Shown: positions 54,778-64,000 of the stretch, one piece after another
How the letters are laid out: each line of letters starts with the position of its first letter
Position numbering within the stretch: position 1 is the first letter of the stretch
NCBI GenBank assembly: GCA_029215795.1
Contig: JARDYH010000006.1
Coordinates: 24,505,501-24,569,500 of the forward strand
DNA length: 64,000 nt
Source of the DNA: Anniella stebbinsi
Taxonomy: Eukaryota > Chordata > Lepidosauria > Squamata > Anniellidae
Direction: 5' to 3'
The notes under the pieces: generated by a model
Database searches by the model: none
The model's input: the letters and a program-made list of their open reading frames with translations, nothing else
What the model was told of the DNA's origin: nothing
Position numbers and translations under genes: made by a program

Positions 54778-56130
54778 CCCTGTATGATGACCTATGTCGG
54801 GAGAAGGACAGAGGGAGTGTGACTCTGTTGATTCTCCTTGATCCCTCAGTGGCTTTTGATACCATCGACCATGGTATCCTTCTGGGATGACTGTCGGAGT
54901 TGGGAGTCGGAAGTACTGCATTGCAGTGGTTTCACTCCTACTTGGGGGGCCTGCTCCAGAAGGAGGTGGCTGGGGAATATTGCTTGACCCCATGGATTTT
55001 CCTGCATGGGTTTCCGTAGGGATCAGTTTTCTCCCCCATGCAGTTCAATGTCTACATGAAACCATTGAGGTCATCCTGAGTTTTGGAGTATGTTGTAATC
55101 AGTTCGCTGATGACACACAGCTCTACTTCTTCTCATCTTCATCAGGTGAGGCTGTGGATGTGCTAAACCCATGTCTGGCTGTGACAGTGGACTGGATGAG
55201 AGCTAATAAATCAAAACTCAATCCAGACAAGACTGAGATGCTATGAGTGGGTGATTAGATGGAGGGTACTCAAATTGTTTTGGATGGGGTTACACTCCCC
55301 CTGAAGGAGCAAGTCTGTAGCTTGGGGGTTCTCCTAGAACCATCTCTGTCACTTGAGGCTCTGGTGGCCTTGGTGGCACAGAGTGCTTTCTACCAATGTC
55401 GATGGTGGCCCTGCTATGTCCCTATCTGGACAGGGATAACCTGGCTTCAGTTGACTATGCTCTGGTAACCTCCAAGTTAGATTACTGCAATACACTCCAC
55501 TTGGGACTGCCTTTGAAGATGGTTTAGAAACTACAGCTCATGGAAAATGTGGTGGCCAGATTGATAATGGGGACCAGAAGGTTTGAACATATAAGACCGA
55601 CTCTGGCCTGCTTGCAATGGCTGCCTTTATAGGTTAGAACCCGATTCAAGGTGCTGGTTTTAACGTATAAAGCCTTACACAGCTCGGGATCCGAATACCT
55701 GATGGAATGCCTCTCCTGACACAAACATCCTCATACGCTACACTCAGAATCTAAGGTCCTCTTCTGGGGGCATACTCTGTGGGAGGCTCGGAAGATGGCA
55801 ACAAGGGAGAGGGCCTTGTCAATGGTGGTCCCTCAAACACCACAATGAGGCCACCTGGCACCAACATTGCTATCTTTTCGGCGCCAGGTCAAAACTTTTC
55901 TCTTTTCCCAGGCATTTAGCAGCATGTGATGAGTTTTAATCGATTCCGGATCTGTTTTTTTAGGTTTTACTGATAGCTCAAAGCTGTTTTATATGTATGT
56001 TGTCTTTCTTCATACTGTCTGTTGTATGTTTTTATGGTTTTACATTTTGAATGTCATTTTTGATGTTTCAATCTTTTTTCAACCACCCAGAGAGCTTTGA
56101 TTATGGTGTGGTGTAGAATTATTATTATTA
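54778..56130 (+). mobile_element. L2 LINE RT and 3' end
   Basis: Plus strand: LYDDLCREKDRGSVTLLILL then AFDTIDHGIL (about 54860), a FADDTQLYFFSSSSGEAVDV region (about 55110, FADD present), DWMRANKSKLNPDKTEML, LDGVTLPLKEQVCSLGVLL, and a C-terminal part to about 55900, then an L2 UTR (AACCACCCAGAGAGCTTTGA) and (ATT)n at 56120. Many frameshifts. Confidence 0.9.
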
Positions 56131-57098
56131 TTAGTAGTAGTAAGTACCCAGGGCACAGCCCATAGACTTGCACCCTAAGAAGAACTATTTATCAATTTTT
56201 TCAAGGGTCCAGCACATTGTGTAGACTCACAAGTGTTATTCAAGACTATGGTTTAATAAATAAAAATAATTATTTAAATTCAAAGACCAATTTGAAAAAA
56301 AGCAAAAGCTGAACATTTTTACAATTCAAATATTTGCCAAATTTTGAATGTGTCTAATTCTGGGCAATTGCAGTAGTCCTAACTGGACAATTTCACTATT
56401 GATTGATTATTGATATTTTTTTATTACATTTCTCTACTGCCCAATAGACAAAAACTTTCTGGTTGGTTCACAACAATTAAAAACATAAAATACGACAACA
56501 CTAGTCCTATCACAGCTCTTCAACTGTCCTCAATACTTTACTTTAAGCTGTAATGCTATACACACTTACCGGGCTTAAGTCCTATTGAGCCCCAAGGGAC
56601 TTAGTTCTGAGTAGCATCTATAATATTGCACTGTTAAGGTAATTCTTTCCATTTTAACTTCTAACTCTGCTCTTGCTCCTGGTCTCTGGGTAGGATGACT
56701 GGGTTGGAAGTTTCTGCTAAGAATGTAGACAGCACTTTGCTGTTACAGAAGCCAGTGGAAGGACAGTGTTTAACACATGTATAGATTGCTTGCACATAGG
56801 TGCTTTCAGATGGTGAGGTGGGAACAGTGGCCACAATCTGCCTCTTCTCTTTACATACTTTCAGCCTCCTTATGTTACTTCTGAGAAGTCTTTTTTATTG
56901 TTTGATTGATTTTTCTCTTCTGATGATGTCAGGCAGGCTACATAGAGTGGGAAACATGCCCTCTGGTGGTTCAGAGGAGGATGTAATCATTAAACAGTTT
57001 CAAAAAAGGAAATGAATGGTTTTGTTATAATACAGAGATATAATCCTATAAAAGCAGTACTGGACTTTTGGATAGGAATTTCCTGCATTTAAGGAGGC
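56131..57098. other. intergenic with L2-tail scrap
   Basis: 56400-56500 is an inverted L2 3' end (ATTACATTTCTCTACTGCCC). Otherwise no gene. Confidence 0.5.
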
Positions 57099-57111
57099 AC
57101 AGTCATGCCTC

Positions 57112-58131
57112 AATTCAATTCCTTTATTGCGGCCGAATGGCCAGAGAAACATAGAACACATCCGTACAATCAATATAATAAATTAAATATACAATGATTT
57201 AGGGGAAAAGGTACATAAAAACTAAAATCAGCTTATGTTAATAAATGCGCTCTGCAGGCTAGTATGTTATGGATGAATTTAGCTACCTGGGTTGTAATGT
57301 ATTTGTCCTTGCCCTGTAGTAAAAAGGTTACTGTTTCGTGCGGCTTTTTCCCTGTTAATTTTTTTATTATTGCGCCAATTATTAAGATCCTGTCATCTCT
57401 ATAGAAGATACACTCCAAGAGCATATGTTCAACAGACTCAACCACTACATTGTTACAAGGGCAGACTCTCTCTTTGATTGGAATTTTCTTGAACCTTCCT
57501 ATCATTAAGTTCGAGGGGAGGGCATTGAATCTCGCCAGAGAGAAGGCTCTCCTGTATTTGGCCACTATTAGCCACTTCAGGTAGTCCATTCCCTCTTTGC
57601 AGTCCAAACTTGCGAGCCCCAGAGAGTGTGGGGAGCATGGGCCTTGGGCATTTCGCCATAACTCCTGGAGGCCTATATCCCTCAATCTTTGGCTCACAAT
57701 TCTCTTAGCTACTCGAATATCCGAGCTCAGTAGAAAAGGAAGAGGGAGCCCTAGCGAGTTGGTCTTCTGGGCTATCGCTTTCACCCACTGAGAATTGTAA
57801 GTGTCCAGGAGAACCTGCGACACTAAAGAGTTAGGGGTGAGGCTGTGATACAGTCTGAGCCAATATTGTATTGCTTGGGTCCAAGCTATAGAGCCCAAGG
57901 AGGATAGACCCGCTTCTAAATTGAGAACCGCCCCTGCTACACATCTGGGGGTGCCAAATAAGAGCCGTAAGTATGATGACTGTATGCCTTCAATCGAACC
58001 TTTGTTCAAGGGGAACCATATTGGTGCCCCAAATAACATTTGGGCGGCTAATTTAGCTCTGAATACTCTGATTGCCGCTGGTAGGAATCTCCCGCCCTTT
58101 TGGTAAAAGAAGCGGCATAGTGCTCCCATTG
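57112..58131 (-). mobile_element. 5'-truncated LINE with intact C-terminal ORF
   Basis: The minus strand carries one uninterrupted 298-codon frame (58129 to 57233) ending in a Cys/His motif, CPCNNVVVESVEHMLLEC followed by FYRDDR, typical of the C-terminus of non-LTR retrotransposons. Its 3' end on the minus strand is CGCAATAAAGGAATTGAATT. It is bounded by a 13-bp duplication, ACAGTCATGCCTC (57099-57111 and 58132-58144). The RT domain itself is upstream of the truncation. Clade uncertain; it looks I/Vingi-like by the ending and the GAATT tail. The absence of stops suggests a young insertion. Confidence 0.85.
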
Positions 58132-58144
58132 ACAGTCATGCCTC

Positions 58145-58984
58145 CTTAGTTAAGAGCCGACAGGAAAAAATACATTCCATCATGTTAAAGGGGTATTAGG
58201 GGGGCTCATTCTAACATTTATAAAATCAAAAATGTTTCACCAATCTTCCTCAAATTTACATGTTCCAGAAAGAAATATTGTTTTTATATTACCTGAATAT
58301 TTCAAGAGGATTGGTGAAAGATTGAGGGAAAGAAGGCAGTTTAAAGTGGAAAAGAAAAAAAATCTCTCTGAATCAAATGGTTCTGATAATTTTGACTGGC
58401 AATTATTGTGCTCACAATTTTTGAAGTAATTAGGGCCTTACTTATTAATCCAGTGGTGGTGTCTTCCTCCTCCTTCCTTATAGCTGGTGGAATAGATTTT
58501 CTTTTTTTAAAATTCCCTTCAGTTGATTTTTAATTAATATATTTTTATCCCATTATAAGGTATAGGGCAGCCATAATGCAACACATGCTCAGTAGCATCT
58601 CCCTCCCCCTCCCTCCTGCCTTAGCTAGATTGGAATGCTGGAGCAAAATGGGTGTGGTTAGAGGGCAGTTCAAAAACTGTCAGAAACCCACAGTGTGGTT
58701 AGAAGATTGTTCAGAGCCCCAAAGAGATCCATACTCGAAGGTTTTTAAGGTGACGTGAGGGCTCATTTCATGTTGATGATGGACAACTAACTGAACACTC
58801 CCATATTGGGAAGATGCTGAGGAGTGAGGGGTGGGTAGTTTTGAGATTGACATATTTGGTTAACCAATAGTCACAGTCTCCTCCCTGTCCCCACTCCAAT
58901 CATGTTGCTTAGGGGAGGGGTTGCAAATGATATAAACTGAAAGAGCCTGTAGCACCCTTTTTACAATGTGACTGAGGCTGACTG
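58145..58984. other. intergenic, nothing recognised
   Basis: No gene. A short Lys/Arg-rich open frame (58232-58429) is unlike known proteins. Confidence 0.55.
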
Positions 58985-61372
58985 AACGTCATGGCAATGG
59001 GAAAGTTCCATCAGCTTACCCTAGAACATTTTCTGGTCAAGGTTAGTATCACGGCTACCACCCGCCCCTGCAGGGGTGGCAGACCAATTAAGATGGTCCG
59101 CCCTCGAAGGCTGATGGATCCCTTTGGATTCCAGAAAGACTTAGAGGGTTCTATGGCTAGTATCGTCGACAATCCTGTAGATGCCCTGGTCAATAGATGG
59201 AATCAAGACCTAACTAGGGCTATCATCACGATCACCCTCAAACGTCCTCTCCGACCCGCTTCTAACCGGGCACCCTGGTATACAGAAGATCTCAGGGAGT
59301 TGAAGCGGGAAGGGCGACAACTGGAATGCCGATGGTGGAAAACTTGACTTATAACCGACAACACACGACATAGAGAACATCTTCATTCCTATGGGGTGGC
59401 AATATGTGCCGCGAAGAAAGTTTTCGTCTCTGCATGCATTGCGTCTGCAAATTCACATCCAGCAGAACTGTTCAGGGTGGTGAGGGGTCTAACTCAGGCA
59501 CCTCCCCCCCCGAATCCGACCTTAGAGCCTTCAGCAGTTCGCTGTGATGCCTTTAATGATCATTTCACAGATAAAATCTCTCTGATAAGAGCTGACTTAG
59601 ATGCCGTCATTATAGCAGAGGCTGATAATGGAGTGTCCAGCAACTCCGCAAGTAGAATTACACTGGATCAGTTTCAGTTGGAGAGTACCGAGGACGTGGA
59701 CAAGCTGCTTGGATGAGTGAGGATAACTTGCCCTCTTGATCCCTGTCCTTCTTGGCTGGTCACCCAGGGAGGAGATGCAATTAGACTACAACTACAACTT
59801 ATTATTAATGCATCTCTCAGGGAGGGGAGTTTTCCATCCTGTCTAAAAGAAGCGGTGGTACAGCTGCTTCTAAAAAAAGCCCTCCCTGGACCCCCTGGAC
59901 CTTAATAACTACAGACCAGTATCGAATCTTCCATTTCTGGGCAAGGTGATGGAGAGGCCGGTTGCCTTCCAACTCCAAGCAGTATTGGATGATACAGATT
60001 TTCTAGACCCATTTCAAACTGGCTTCAGGGCATGATACGGAGTTGAGACCACTTGGTTGCCTTAGTGGATGATCTACACTTGAGTATTGACAGGGGGAGT
60101 GTGTCCCTGCTGGTACTTCTGGATGTCTCAGCAGTATCCTTTTGGAACACCTGAGGGGATTGGGAATCGGAAGCACTGTGCTTCAGTGGTTCCGGTCCTA
60201 CCTCTCGGGCAGGTTCCAGATGGTGATGCTTGGGGATAGTTGCTCCTCAAAGTAGGAGCTGTTGTATGGCATACCACAAGGTGCTATACTATCCCCAGTG
60301 CTGTTTAACATCTACATGAAACCGCTGGGAGATATCATCTGGAGGCATGGGGCGAGATGTTATCAGTACGCTGATGACACCCAAATATATTTCTCTATGC
60401 CTTTTACAACAGCGTCAGCTAAGGACAGTGTGTTTCCTCTGAATGAATGCCTGGAGGCGGTAATGGGCTGGATGAGGAAAAACAAACTGAAGCTGAATCC
60501 AGACAAGATGGAGGTGCTTACTGTCAAAGGCCCCAACCTGTATTTGGAGGTGTGTCAACCAGTTCTGGATGGGGTTACACTCCCCCTGAAAGGCTGTGTT
60601 CACAGCTTGGGGGTGCTCCTGGATCCGTCGCTCCAAATGACAGCTCAGATAGAAGCGACAGCCAGGAGTGCCTACTATCAGCTTCGGCTGATCCTTCAGC
60701 TGCACCCCTTCCTAGAGTTGGAAGACCTAAAGACAGTAGTGCACGTGCTGATAACTTCGAGGCTCGACATCTGCAATGCGCTGTACATAGGGCTACCTCT
60801 GTACCTAGTTTGGAAACTTCAACTAGTTTAAAATATGGCAGCCAGGCTGGTCACTGGTACACCTAGGGGTGACCATATTACATCAGCTTTAAAATCACTC
60901 CACTGGCTACAAATTACTTTCTGGGCAAAATACGAAGTATTGGTCATTACCTTTAAAGCCCTACATGATTTGGGTCCAGGTTACCTGCAGGATTGCCTTC
61001 TCCCCTACAATCCACCCCACATGGTCAGGTCCCCTGGGAAGAATTTACTACAGTCAGCCAAAACTAGGTTGACAACTATTACCAAGAGGACCTTCTCTTC
61101 TGCCACTCCCAGACTGTGGAATGGCCTGCCGGGAGAGATTCGCCAACTTAACAGTCTTTCAGAATTTAAGAAAGCTATAAAGACTGATCTCTTCCGGCAG
61201 GCCTACCCAATCGAATTTTAAGAGTTTTATTGGTATTTTAACATTGTATTAGTTTTTATGTTTTTAATCAGTTTTATATATTTTATATCATTTGTTTTTA
61301 ATGTTGTTCCCCGCCTCAATTCAGAGGGAGAGGCAGGTAATAAATAAATAAATTATTATTATTATTATTATT
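58985..61372 (+). mobile_element. L2 LINE copy B
   Basis: Plus-strand L2 from the end of endonuclease (HFLVKVSITATTRP near 59030) and linker (RAPWYTEDLRELKREGRQLE, AICAAKKVFVSACIASANSH) through RT: MPGDNYRPV-region near 59910, GFRA region near 60020, PQGAILSPVLFNIYMKPLGD, YQYADDTQIYFSMP (YADD intact), LNPDKMEVLTVKGPNLYLEV and the C-terminus to 61221. Ends in (ATT)n at 61353-61371. Shares RT stops at 60253-60255 and 60829-60831 with copy A, and is very similar to it over 60520-60900. Confidence 0.95.
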
Positions 61373-61740
61373 GCAACCCAAAATAGCATTTGCTTTTTTT
61401 ACAGCCACATCACACTGTTGGCTCATATTCAGCTTGTGATCTATAACAATTCCAAGATCTTTCCCGCTTGTAGTATTTCTGAGCCAAGTACCCGCCATCT
61501 TGTAACTGTGCATTTGGTTTCTTTTTGTAGGTGTAGAACATTTATCCCTATTAAATTTCATTCTGTTGTTTTCAGCCTAGCACTCCAGCCTATCAATATC
61601 ACTTTGAAGTTTGTTTCTGTCTTCCAGAGTATTAGCTGTCTTCCAGAGTATTAGACAGTTTTGTGTCATCTGCAAATTTGAGAAGCATTCCCTGCATCTC
61701 CTTGTCCAACTCATTAATAAAAATGTTGAAGAGCACTGGG
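61373..61740 (-). mobile_element. CR1 LINE RT fragment
   Basis: Minus strand: VLFNIFINELDKEMQGMLLK, FADDTKLSNTLED (FADD intact), then VRKYMVMKFNR-region, RNTTSGKDLGIVIDHKLNMS and [16 protein letters not shown]. It lies between L2 copy B and L1. Confidence 0.92.
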
Positions 61741-64000
61741 TCCACTCAGATACATACCCAAATACCTAAACTGCTTGTTTATTAATGGAATGCCCAGGGC
61801 TTTTTGGATATCTTCAGTTGAGAAATTGGAGGTTCATTTAAGCACATTAAATCAGATTTGCCTCAATTAACCTTTAGTCCCAAAACTAATTCAAATCCGC
61901 TCAGTTCCAATTGCAATGCTGGGCTAGCTCATTGTGGGTCTCCTAAAATTAAAAGTATGTCATATGCATAGAGGCTATGAGTTGCTCAGATCCGCTGGCT
62001 TCTATGCCATCAATCATATCATTTCCTCTCAATGAATTAGCCAAAAATTCAATTACCGCTACAAATAATAAAGGAGAAATTGGACATCCCTGCTTAGTAC
62101 TACTATGGACCTCAAAGGTCCGTGAGTCTAGATTATTAATACGAACATGTGCTTTTGTAGGGGAATAAATTGCACATAGCACATTTACATATTTGGGGCT
62201 AAATTGAAAACTATCTAAATATTTTAATGGAAAGGTCCATTTGACACAATCAAATGCATTATGCAGATCTAATGCCACACATGCTAATGGTTTATCATTT
62301 TGCCTACAAAAAATTATTATGCTGAAAGCCCGTCTTACTGGTTCTGCAATATAATGCTGTGAAATGAAACCAAATTGATCTGGATTAATATTATTAATGT
62401 GTACTTTCAACCGATTAGCAAGAACTGCTGTAAAGATTTTGTAGTCACTATTCAAAAGTGAAATTGATCTGTAAGAGTCCATGCTAAGAGGGTTCTTATG
62501 TGGCTTCAATAGAACAACTATCCTAAACAACTAGTTGGATTGTGTCCAACTCTCAGGGAGTCGAGCTCCCCCCAGGATATCATTAAAGACTGCAACGTGT
62601 GGAATAAGAACAGGGTGGAAGTGTTTATAGAATTCCCCTGTGAATCCATCTGTATCAGGGGACTTGTGACTTTTCAAATGTTTAATCACTACTTCCACTT
62701 CCTCTAGAGAAATAGGTTAATCAAGAACTATCCTATCATCCTCTGGTAATTCATTATCTTTTGCTGCAGCTTGATATGCCTCTATTTCTTTCCAACATAC
62801 TATTTGACCCTTACAGTTGTTCTCAAAATAATTTGCAAAAGCATTCGCTATAGTACCTGAATCTAAATATCTTTGAACCTGGCCTTCCTGAATCGCCCTT
62901 GTCATATTTTTTAATTTTCTTTTTTTATCTATTAGCCAGTAGCCTAGACCCATGTCTATGAAATTCATAATATCCTTGTTTAAGATAGAGCAATGACATC
63001 ATAGTTTTGTTGAAATTCAAAGGTTAAGTTCAGATCTTTTTTTATTCATTTCCTCCCTAATATCTATCGAACCGGTTATTCTATATTGTTCTGTTAATAG
63101 ATCGATTTCCACCTTCAGTTTTTCCATTCCCTCCATATATTGTTTTTTTAAATCATGCAGTATTTCTTTAGATAAATTCCCCGCACTATGGCTTTCATAG
63201 CTTCCCCGCGGAGGGAAGCACCAATAGCAGGATCTGCATTATCTTTAAAATAATTTTCCAGTCCTGTCTGTATATTTTGGGAGCTTGAACTGGTAGTGAG
63301 TAAAGGGATTAAATCTCCAGGTCCGTGTTACTTTGGCGTGATAGCAGGCTTTAAGCATATCCTTACTGGAACATGATCCATAACTTGTATAGCCCCCAAT
63401 TTGTGAATTAAGTTTGCTGATACCAAAATGGTATTGAGCCTGGAAAAACAGCCATGAGGATGTGAATAAAAAGGTATAGCCGTGGTCTAATGGGCTCAGC
63501 TCTGCCCAGCCATTCCTTAATCCATTATCCTGAAAGACTTGAACCATCTTAGCTGTTTTAATATACTCCCTGTGGGTTTGCAGGTCTTGAGATCTGCTTT
63601 TAATATATTTTCCTGAAAGTTCATTTGGATCCATTCCCTGTAAATTCCAATTGAAGTCTCCTCCCAGAACCTAATTTAAGTGGCCTTCTAAGAAAATAAA
63701 CCTGCCGTTTGGGTCTGTTTGAATCTTTTTTAACTCAAACATTAAGTCACAGTGTAATAAGATTGTGACCAATGGGCCTTCCCAGTGCCCAGAGCTATGA
63801 ATTTCCTTTCCCATTCTCTCCCATGAACTATAACATCTTTTTTTGAGAAGCCTTATGAGCTTCTTGTAGCATAAGAACCAAAGGGTTCTGTTCCTTAATA
63901 ACTCTCTTCAACCTAGACCTTTTGAATGGATTTCCGACTCCTTTTACAATCAATGTAACAATACTAAGATGATGCGCCATAACATAAATACCATCTGTAT
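61741..64000 (-). mobile_element. L1 LINE ORF2 (endonuclease and RT), runs off window
   Basis: The minus strand starts at an ATG near 63980 (MAHHLSIVTLIVKGVGNPFK, the L1 endonuclease opening), continues through GDFNWNLQGMDPNE (about 63650), a HGYTFLFTSSW block, and RT: LLKPHKNPLSMDSYRSISLL, DLHNAFDCVKWTFPLKYLDS, QGCPISPLLFVAVIEFLANS, then LYAYDILLILGDPQ (about 61945). It breaks off at 61741 after GIPLINKQFRYLGMYLSG. Frameshifts at several points. In the YADD box the first Asp is Tyr, so RT is inactive. Part of ORF1 may lie beyond 64000. Confidence 0.93.

Noticed and set aside
54610..56130. Opposite-strand L2 pieces as a single twin-primed (5'-inverted) insertion
   Set aside because: The inverted piece encodes a segment that lies downstream, not upstream, of the direct piece, so it cannot be its inverted 5' end. 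Two separate insertions are simpler.

Overview
The window looks like a repeat-rich stretch of a reptile genome, most likely a squamate (lizard or snake). The grounds are CR1 LINEs ending in the ATTCTATG-type 3' repeat, many L2 LINEs, L1, a tRNA-headed Sauria-type SINE, a DIRS-like element, a Penelope-like element, a Ty1/copia element and several hAT/MITE families. All of these sit around two vertebrate housekeeping/germ-line genes whose order matches other vertebrates. The species cannot be named from the sequence alone.

Two protein-coding genes are supported, both on the + strand. (1) The 3' half of HARS1 (cytoplasmic histidyl-tRNA synthetase) lies at 14437-19877 in five exons, with a poly(A) signal at 20262. 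Its N-terminal exons are not visible in the 14.4 kb upstream and are probably outside the window. (2) A complete DND1 gene (dead-end homolog, a germ-cell RNA-binding protein) runs from a CpG-island promoter with CCAAT and TATA boxes (about 22.1 kb) through exons at 23098, 23646 and 24693 to a tiny inferred last exon at 27185. The HARS1-DND1 head-to-tail order is the conserved vertebrate arrangement. The first and last DND1 exons are inferred from splice phase and need transcript support.

Layout. 0-2.7 kb: minus-strand CR1 split by an L1 tail. 2.7-6.2 kb: MITEs and AT-rich intergenic DNA. 6.2-7.9 kb: decayed DIRS-like tyrosine-recombinase element. 9.0-13.5 kb: L2 scrap, then a minus-strand copia element with a 3' LTR but no 5' LTR. 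13.5-14.3 kb: long palindromic MITE and CR1 3' end. 14.4-20.3 kb: HARS1. 20.9-21.6 kb: hairpin elements. 21.6-29.5 kb: DND1, whose presumed 3' UTR is split by a 1.9 kb DNA transposon carrying a GC-rich palindrome array. 29.8-64 kb: no recognisable host gene. This last part is L2 copies in both orientations, CR1, two hAT elements with 8-bp target duplications, a Penelope-like element at 46-47.4 kb, an intact-ORF LINE fragment with a 13-bp duplication at 57.1-58.1 kb, and an L1 ORF2 running out of the window.

No operon, CRISPR array, RNA gene or clearly new molecular system was found. The most unusual things are structural: the palindrome array in the DND1 3' region, a (TA)n expansion inside a Penelope reverse-transcriptase active site, two L2 copies sharing the same RT stop codons, a copia element in an apparent amniote, and a poly-Q first-exon candidate for DND1.
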